A stretch of DNA of 20,450 bases, taken from Rhodobacteraceae bacterium UBA2776 (GTDB lineage Bacteria; Pseudomonadota; Alphaproteobacteria; Rhodobacterales; Rhodobacteraceae). Positions 16,341-20,450 of the stretch are shown here, in pieces. The translations under genes and the position numbers were made by a program. The notes under the pieces are model-generated. The model worked only from the letters and a program-made list of their open reading frames with translations. It had not been told where the DNA came from and did no database searches. The stretch is taken from positions 4,190-24,639 of the forward strand of contig DEIK01000083.1 of the NCBI GenBank assembly GCA_002352425.1, read 5' to 3'. Every line of letters starts with the position of its first letter. Within the stretch, counting starts at the first letter, position 1.

Positions 16341-16391
16341 CTATGTCGCAAACCCGCGGCACACGTAATCGTAACAGAAGGATCATCCCAC

Positions 16392-16682
16392 ATGTCTTAC
16401 CACGTAAAATCCCTTGCCGTTGCTGGCGCTATTGCCGCTGCCCTGACCGCCACATCAACTGTTCCAGCTGCCGCTGCTGCCAAAGAAAAATGCTATGGCG
16501 TTTCGCTGGCCGGCCAAAATGACTGTAAAGCAGGCGCTGGCACAACATGTGCGGGCACATCGACTGTTGATTACCAAGGTAACGCCTTCACATTGGTTCC
16601 AGCCGGCACTTGCGCCAGCATGGAATTGCCAGAAGGCCGCATGGGTTCAATGGAAGAATTGAAGCGCGATCTACCTTCCTAA
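16392..16682 (+). CDS. bufA1: BufA1-type (DUF2282) bufferin metallophore precursor
   Basis: A 96-residue secreted RiPP precursor. A Sec signal peptide covers about residues 1-29 (a Lys, a hydrophobic Ala/Leu/Val stretch, then 'VPAAAAA' before KEKC). The mature part has exactly four cysteines: Cys34 ('EKCYGVS'), Cys45 ('QNDCKAG'), Cys53 ('TTCAGTS') and Cys74 ('AGTCASM'), plus the family block 'CAGTSTVDYQGNAFTLVPAG'. In characterised bufferins, the MNIO enzyme turns cysteines (the central pair, as I recall) into thiooxazoles and the exported product binds copper. That chemistry is inferred here from homology and the neighbouring maturase. AGAAGGA lies 10 nt upstream of the ATG. It is the first gene of a four-gene operon. 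Confidence 0.93.
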   Translation: MSYHVKSLAVAGAIAAALTATSTVPAAAAAKEKCYGVSLAGQNDCKAGAGTTCAGTSTVDYQGNAFTLVPAGTCASMELPEGRMGSMEELKRDLPS

Positions 16683-16691
16683 ATCCTGATC

Positions 16692-16727
16692 TGGCGCCTT
16701 TGCACGCCGTGTGAAGGCGCCATTTTT
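16692..16727 (+). terminator. Intrinsic terminator/attenuator between bufA1 and bufB
   Basis: TGGCGCCTT (16692-16700) pairs perfectly with AAGGCGCCA (16714-16722). The stem continues inwards through TGCAC/GTGTG, with two G-T pairs, to a GCC loop, and is followed immediately by TTTTT (16723-16727). This is the only canonical rho-independent terminator in the window. It lies inside the operon, 10 nt after the precursor stop and 24 nt before the maturase ATG. Partial read-through would give more precursor than enzyme message. Confidence 0.85.
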
Positions 16728-16750
16728 CTATCTGAAACAGGGTGTATTCC

Positions 16751-17611
16751 ATGCTTGATACGAACCTCGCGAAATTTGAGACCCTGCCAAATCGTCCCGG
16801 CGTTGGATATAAACCACAGCATTTTGCAGACATCATGGAAGATGCGGGCGCAGTTGAATGGTTGGAAGTCCACGCTGAAAACTACATGGGGGATGGCGGT
16901 CGACCGCTGGCCCAATTGCGCCATCTGGCCGAACAATTCCCGATTTCCGTGCATGGTGTTGGCCTGTCGATCGGTGGCAACGATCCGCTGGATGTGGATC
17001 ACCTGAAACGGCTTAAACACCTGTGCGATTGGCTGAACCCGGCCTCATTCTCTGAACATCTGGCTTGGTCGACCCATGACGGGGCCTATCTGAACGATCT
17101 GATCGCGCTGCCCTACACCGAAGCCACCGTAAGCAGCGTTGCCGACCACGTTGCCCAAGTGCAAGACGTGCTGGGGCGCAAAATGTTGCTTGAAAATCCA
17201 TCTTCCTACCTGGCCTTTGCTGAATCCACCCTGTCCGAAGTCGATTTCCTGGCCGAAGTGGTCAAGCGTACCGGCTGCGGCCTGTTGCTGGACATCAACA
17301 ACGTGTTCATTTCGGCCAACAACCTGAAAATTGGTGCGATTGATTATATCGACGCCTTTCCATTGGAGCATGTCGGTGAGTTTCACCTTGGTGGCCACGA
17401 CGAAGATGTTGATGACGCGGGCGAAGTGTTGTTGATCGACAGCCATGGACGCGAGGTGGTTGATCCGGTCTGGGCACTGTTTGATTACACCTTGGGCAAA
17501 TCCGGCCCGCGCCCCACGTTGATTGAATGGGATGCAAACGTGCCGCCATGGCCTGAATTGGCCGCCGAGGCGACCCGTGCAACGCAAATTTTGGACAAGG
17601 TCACATCATGA
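16751..17611 (+). CDS. bufB: BufB: MNIO-family (DUF692) bufferin maturase
   Basis: A 286-residue TIM-barrel multinuclear non-heme iron-dependent oxidative enzyme, the family that includes MbnB and TglH. Candidate iron ligands stand in conserved blocks: His68 ('VHGVGLS'), Glu102/His103 ('FSEHLAWS'), Glu148 ('LLENPSSY'), Asp181/Asn184 ('LLDINNVF'), His212/His216 ('EFHLGGHDE'), Asp230/His232 ('LIDSHG') and Glu259 ('LIEWDAN'). It should modify cysteines of the BufA1 precursor in the cytosol. The ATG at 16751 is preferred, with ACAGGGTG upstream; a GTG at 16742 would add three residues. Its stop overlaps the bufC start by ATGA. Relatives can be confused with methanobactin MbnB, but there is no methanobactin peptide here. 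Confidence 0.94.
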   Translation: MLDTNLAKFETLPNRPGVGYKPQHFADIMEDAGAVEWLEVHAENYMGDGGRPLAQLRHLAEQFPISVHGVGLSIGGNDPLDVDHLKRLKHLCDWLNPASFSEHLAWSTHDGAYLNDLIALPYTEATVSSVADHVAQVQDVLGRKMLLENPSSYLAFAESTLSEVDFLAEVVKRTGCGLLLDINNVFISANNLKIGAIDYIDAFPLEHVGEFHLGGHDEDVDDAGEVLLIDSHGREVVDPVWALFDYTLGKSGPRPTLIEWDANVPPWPELAAEATRATQILDKVTS

Positions 17612-18369
17612 GCGTCAAGCAAAGTGATTTCAAAAACGCGATCTTTGACGCCGGATTGCCGGTGCCGAACGGGTTGTGCAACCCAGATGGAGCACCCGCG
17701 CAAAAACGGTTTTCAGTCTATCGCAACAACGTCGCCGTCAGCCTGTCCGAAGCCCTTGAAGTGACGTTCCCGGTTGTCCGCACCTTGGTCGGCGACGAAT
17801 TCTTCAAAGCAATGGCCGGTGTTTTCCTGCGCCAGCACGCCCCCAGCAGCCCAGTTTTGATGCGTTATGGTGCGCAAATGCCTGCCTTCCTGGACAGTTT
17901 TGAGCCAGTCGCGCATCTGGGCTACCTACCGGATGTTGCGCGGATCGAACTGGCCTTGACGCGCAGCTACCACGCCGCTGACACCATGCCGATTGACCCG
18001 CAGGTGCTGCAATCCATCGCGCCGGATGATTTGCTTTTGGCCCGTCTGCATTTGGCACCATCCGTGCATTTGATCCGGTCAAACTGGCCCGCCGCGTCGC
18101 TCTATCACGCCAACAGCACCCCAAACGCCACGCCCCCCGTGATGCAGGCTGAAGACGTGTTGATCACCCGCCCCGAGTATGACCCCGCAGTCACTGCGCT
18201 GCCAGCAGGCGGCGGCGCGTTTGTCGCCGCACTGTTGATTGGAACACCATTGGGCGAGGCGTTGAAAACCGCATCGGCCGCATCGGATGATTTCGATTTC
18301 ACCACGGTTCTAGGTCTACTCCTTGCCGGTGGCGCACTTATAAAAGTAGAAGAACATCAAAAGGGATAA
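17608..18369 (+). CDS. bufC: BufC: DUF2063 (HvfC/BufC N-terminal) family protein
   Basis: A 253-residue soluble partner of the MNIO enzyme. The N-terminal DUF2063 domain (about 5-95) shows the family block 'KRFSVYRNNVAVSLSEALEVTFPVVRTLVGDEFF'. The rest is helical with little conservation by eye. DUF692-DUF2063 pairs act as a complex in which the second protein is thought to recruit the precursor (as with MbnB/MbnC; the folds differ). It overlaps bufB by 4 bp and lies 4 bp before the DoxX gene. It has no signal peptide, which fits cytosolic maturation before export. Confidence 0.92.
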   Translation: MSVKQSDFKNAIFDAGLPVPNGLCNPDGAPAQKRFSVYRNNVAVSLSEALEVTFPVVRTLVGDEFFKAMAGVFLRQHAPSSPVLMRYGAQMPAFLDSFEPVAHLGYLPDVARIELALTRSYHAADTMPIDPQVLQSIAPDDLLLARLHLAPSVHLIRSNWPAASLYHANSTPNATPPVMQAEDVLITRPEYDPAVTALPAGGGAFVAALLIGTPLGEALKTASAASDDFDFTTVLGLLLAGGALIKVEEHQKG

Positions 18370-18373
18370 TACC

Positions 18374-18913
18374 ATGAACGCGCTGATAACACTGCACAAT
18401 TCCATTTTTTCCAGGCTGGAAAACATGCTGGCCCCGTGGTTCCTGCCCACTTTGGCCCGCTTCACCTTTGCCGCCACATTGTTGATCTACTTTTGGAATT
18501 CGGCCCGTTTGAAAATCGGCGAAGGGGTCTTTGGCTTTTTGGATATCTCGCGCGCCTATGGTCAGATATTCCCCAAAGCCTTTGAGGCCGCGGGCTACGA
18601 CGATGAGGCCATGTCCGGCTTTCAGTGGTTGGTCGCGTTGGCCGGAACCTGGGCTGAATTTGTGCTGCCGCTGTTGATTGTGATCGGGCTTTTCACCCGT
18701 CTGGCAGCCGTTGGCATGATCGGCTTTATCATCGTCCAAAGCATAACGGATGTCGTCGGACACGATATTGAAAAATACGGAGTCTGGTTCGACCGTCTGT
18801 CAGATGGGGTGATCATGGATCAACGGCTGTTCTGGGTCACGGTGCTGTTGATCCTTGTGACACGCGGGGCAGGACCGTTTTCGGTCGACCGCCTCTTGAC
18901 GCGCGCCGTTTAA
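18374..18913 (+). CDS. DoxX-family membrane protein of the bufferin operon
   Basis: A 179-residue inner-membrane protein with about four helices (residues 24-42, 85-106, 108-128 and 150-167). The blocks 'PTLARFTFAATLLIYFWNSA' and 'TWAEFVLPLLIVIGLFTRLAAVGMI' match the DoxX core. A long loop between helices 1 and 2 (about 45-83) is acidic and aromatic. DoxX genes commonly end DUF2282-DUF692-DUF2063 operons; a redox or quinone-linked role is assumed, not shown. AAGGGA lies 8 nt before the ATG. The gene ends at a convergent terminator. Confidence 0.9.
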   Translation: MNALITLHNSIFSRLENMLAPWFLPTLARFTFAATLLIYFWNSARLKIGEGVFGFLDISRAYGQIFPKAFEAAGYDDEAMSGFQWLVALAGTWAEFVLPLLIVIGLFTRLAAVGMIGFIIVQSITDVVGHDIEKYGVWFDRLSDGVIMDQRLFWVTVLLILVTRGAGPFSVDRLLTRAV

Positions 18914-18925
18914 CCCGTTTTCTTG

Positions 18926-18964
18926 CCTAAATACCTATTGCGCCGCCTCCAATCTGGGGCGGCG
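18926..18964. terminator. Bidirectional terminator with CCTAAATACCT element, copy 2
   Basis: CGCCGCC (18941-18947) pairs with GGCGGCG (18958-18964); a bulged T and two further C-G pairs close an AATCT loop. CCTAAATACCT (18926-18936) lies just before the stem, and GTATTTG follows it. It sits between the DoxX stop and the end of the convergent membrane-protein gene. It shares the 11-mer and a following GCGCCGC with the element at 9472-9492. Confidence 0.7.
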
Positions 18965-18971
18965 TATTTGC

Positions 18972-19331
18972 TTAGTGTTCGTCCGGTTTCGTCGCGGCCA
19001 ATGCTAAAACCCCGCCAAGCCCGCACATGGCGATTGGGAACATGGTAAAGGCATTAAAGCGAAACGCGTAGTACATGCCCGCCGCTGACAGCAACATCAG
19101 CGCTCCGCCAATCATCGCCCGCGACTTTGCCATCGCGCCGCCGGCAATGGCCAACAATGGTGCGAACAGCGCCATGAACCGGATCAAGCCGACGTTGTCC
19201 ACCTGTTCCAACACGTCAGGCACCTCATTGCCAAACCAATCCACAAATTCCGTGTAGCCATAGCTGAAAAAGCCGACGATCATTCCGACCACGCCGCCAA
19301 TGATCCCCAATATCAATGCTGCATTACGCAT
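18972..19331 (-). CDS. Uncharacterised small membrane protein
   Basis: A 119-residue protein with four predicted helices (about 4-26, 50-66, 70-90 and 94-112). It is Gly/Ala/Met-rich, with a charged, acidic loop between helices 1 and 2 ('TEFVDWFGNEVPDVLEQVD'). I do not recognise the family. Its start overlaps the end of the ArsC/Spx-like gene by 8 bp, so the two form an operon reading left. The end abuts the shared terminator with the DoxX gene. No function is proposed. Confidence 0.75.
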   Translation of the reverse strand: MRNAALILGIIGGVVGMIVGFFSYGYTEFVDWFGNEVPDVLEQVDNVGLIRFMALFAPLLAIAGGAMAKSRAMIGGALMLLSAAGMYYAFRFNAFTMFPIAMCGLGGVLALAATKPDEH

Positions 19332-19668
19332 TTTTTAATCTCCACTGTTCCTGTTGTTCTTTGCCCCAGCCAAGGGTCATAAATCCACCGCCCTCGACAA
19401 CCACCGGCCGTTTCATCAGACTTGGATGCGCTATCATCAATGCCAGCGGTTCACCACCGCGCATTTCTTCGCTCAGACCTCGCCAGGTGGTTGAACGCCT
19501 GTTCACAAGGTCCTGACCAAACACCGAAAACAACCGTTCCAGGATTTCAGGCGAGATACCGTCAATGCGCACATCTATCAGCACCGCGTCATGCCCTGCC
19601 GCGCGCAATTCCTTTAGCGCGCGTCGGCAAGTGTCACAATTCTTTAGCCCGTAAATTTTCATTTTCAC
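19324..19668 (-). CDS. ArsC/Spx-family (YffB-like) thioredoxin-fold protein
   Basis: A 114-residue protein of the ArsC/Spx superfamily. The N-terminal 'IYGLKNCDTCRRALKEL' carries a CxxC pair (Cys11, Cys14), and 'LVNRRSTTWRGLSEE' and 'KRPVVVEGGGFMTLGW' match the rest of the fold. True arsenate reductases use a single Cys with three Arg, and Spx binds RNA polymerase in Firmicutes. This Gram-negative group is usually YffB-like and of uncertain function, perhaps glutathione-linked. The start is ATG at 19668 with a G-rich stretch upstream; an ATG at 19662 is equally possible. It is divergent from the cold-shock gene, 208 bp away. Confidence 0.88.
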   Translation of the reverse strand: MKMKIYGLKNCDTCRRALKELRAAGHDAVLIDVRIDGISPEILERLFSVFGQDLVNRRSTTWRGLSEEMRGGEPLALMIAHPSLMKRPVVVEGGGFMTLGWGKEQQEQWRLKNA

Positions 19669-19876
19669 CCCCGGATTTCACCCTCACTATAATCAGAGCG
19701 TTACCAAGCGCGAGCGCATTTTTCTTGCCTTTTGAAAAAAACGCCTTACGATTTTGGCCGTGACAACAGGTTTCTTGACGTCCGTCCATGTATTTGGGCA
19801 GCCGATAGACTGGAGACTGGCTGCGCGACCTCTCAGCAATTTCGCTGACGGGGGGATTAAATGACGGAGAAGACGG
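19669..19876. other. Divergent intergenic region / long cold-shock leader
   Basis: A 208-bp gene-free stretch between the ArsC-like gene (minus) and the first csp gene (plus). I see no convincing -35/-10 pair. The word CCATGTATT at 19786-19794 recurs upstream of the second csp gene. GGAGAAG precedes the csp ATG. A long untranslated leader would be usual for cold-shock genes. Confidence 0.4.
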
Positions 19877-20086
19877 ATGGCAACTGGCACCGTAAAATGG
19901 TTTAATACAACAAAAGGTTTCGGGTTTATTGCACCTGAAGATGGCGGCAACGATGTGTTTGTGCACATTTCCGCGGTTGAAGCGGCGGGCATGACTGGCT
20001 TGGCTGACGACCAAAAAATTTCGTATGAAATGGTCGAGGGACGCGATGGGCGTGCCAGTGCTGGCGAACTAAAGCTGGTCGACTAG
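19877..20086 (+). CDS. Cold-shock protein, CspA family (copy 1)
   Basis: A 69-residue single cold-shock-domain protein that binds single-stranded RNA/DNA and melts mRNA structure at low temperature. RNP1 is 'KGFGFIAPE' (13-21) and RNP2 is 'DVFVHIS' (26-32). GGAGAAG is placed 6 nt before the ATG. The end 'RASAGELKLVD' is typical of short alphaproteobacterial Csp proteins. A hairpin terminator follows at 20110. A second, very similar csp gene begins 250 bp downstream, so this is a tandem pair. Confidence 0.96.
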   Translation: MATGTVKWFNTTKGFGFIAPEDGGNDVFVHISAVEAAGMTGLADDQKISYEMVEGRDGRASAGELKLVD

Positions 20087-20109
20087 CTTTATTAGCGCGA
20101 ACAAGATCG

Positions 20110-20133
20110 TGTGGCCCGCCCGTTCGGGCCACA
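20110..20133 (+). terminator. Terminator hairpin after the first csp gene
   Basis: TGTGGCCCG (20110-20118) pairs perfectly with CGGGCCACA (20125-20133) around a 6-nt loop, 23 nt after the csp stop. TATAAG follows, not a T-run. The position and the 9-bp GC-rich stem support termination. Confidence 0.7.
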
Positions 20134-20336
20134 TATAAGTCTGCGCAAAATGTTGCCAAAATACAGTGTTTTGAAAGAAATGCTTGTAATGCAAGGGGAT
20201 TGCCCCCATGTATTCCGTGTGACGACAGACTTCCTTCTACCCGCCTCCTTACCTAAGCAGCCGGACGATGTTAAAAGACTGCTGCACCAAGCCGCTGCAT
20301 GACGCGGGCGGTGATACTACTTAAGGAGATACGGGA

Positions 20337-20450
20337 ATGGCTACTGGCACCGTAAAATGGTTTAACACTACTAAAGGCTTCGGCTTCATCGCACCTGACG
20401 ACGGCGGCAAAGACGTGTTTGTACACATCTCAGCTGTTGAGCGCGCTGGT
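20337..20450 (+). CDS. Cold-shock protein, CspA family (copy 2, cut by window end)
   Basis: The first 38 codons of a second cold-shock protein. RNP1 'KGFGFIAPD' and RNP2 'DVFVHIS' are present. It differs from copy 1 in this region at only four residues (Glu/Asp and Asn/Lys changes, then Glu-Arg for Glu-Ala). AAGGAG lies 8 nt before the ATG, a strong ribosome-binding site. The 250 bp between the two genes hold the terminator of copy 1 and probably a long leader for copy 2; I see no other gene there. The reading frame is open to the edge. Confidence 0.94.
   Translation, partial: MATGTVKWFNTTKGFGFIAPDDGGKDVFVHISAVERAG

Noticed and set aside
16751..17611. Possibility that the DUF692 gene belongs to a methanobactin cluster
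   Set aside because: No methanobactin precursor, MbnC or transport genes are present; the DUF2282 precursor and DUF2063 partner fit bufferins instead.
20111..20302. A 63-codon open frame between the two csp genes
   Set aside because: It starts inside the terminator stem of the first csp gene, has no Shine-Dalgarno, and its product has no recognisable feature; the stretch is better seen as a leader.
1..20450. CRISPR arrays, tRNA/rRNA genes, insertion sequences, prophage or attachment sites
   Set aside because: No regularly spaced repeats, cloverleaf sequences, transposase or integrase motifs were seen on either strand.

Overview
The window looks like chromosomal DNA of a marine-type alphaproteobacterium of the Rhodobacterales (Roseobacter/Rhodobacteraceae group). 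Reasons: a class I (not class II) lysyl-tRNA synthetase, a moderately GC-rich coding style, closely packed operons with 4-bp ATGA overlaps, a polyamine-type gamma-glutamylation cluster, and the short hairpin plus 'CCTAAATACCT' element at convergent gene ends. The genus cannot be fixed by eye. There are no rRNA or tRNA genes, CRISPR arrays, insertion sequences or phage genes. Coding density is high and no gene-free stretch exceeds 300 bases; the longest is about 250 bases, between the two cold-shock genes.

Left part, minus strand (1-2465): a four-gene operon reading leftwards and out of the window: a small four-helix membrane protein, a TetR repressor, an RND periplasmic adaptor, and the start of the RND pump. 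Two interlocked inverted repeats lie just upstream of the first gene and are the likely TetR operator. Next are class I lysS (minus) and a divergent TerB-family gene.

Centre (4771-9409, plus): a glutamine amidotransferase-like hydrolase, a glutamine synthetase-like gamma-glutamyl-amine ligase, an FAD amine oxidase and a DegT-type PLP aminotransferase. The first three resemble PuuD/PuuA/PuuB of amine catabolism; the aminotransferase is an unusual companion. A convergent LysR regulator follows, then a minus-strand run of small catabolic or detoxification enzymes (two alpha/beta hydrolases, a VOC protein, an isochorismatase-like hydrolase). This run is divergent from a GlxA-type AraC regulator whose upstream region carries two direct repeats exactly 21 bp apart.

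Right part (14219-20450): thrS, then the most interesting system, a four-gene bufferin-type RiPP operon (16392-18913). It holds a secreted four-cysteine DUF2282 precursor (BufA1), an MNIO/DUF692 maturase (BufB), a DUF2063 partner (BufC) and a DoxX membrane protein. A strong intrinsic terminator sits between the precursor and the maturase genes, so the precursor is probably made in excess. The upstream region has repeated GTAAC words that fit an ECF sigma-factor -35 element. After a convergent terminator come a small membrane protein and an ArsC/Spx-like protein (minus), and finally two tandem cold-shock genes, the second cut by the window end.
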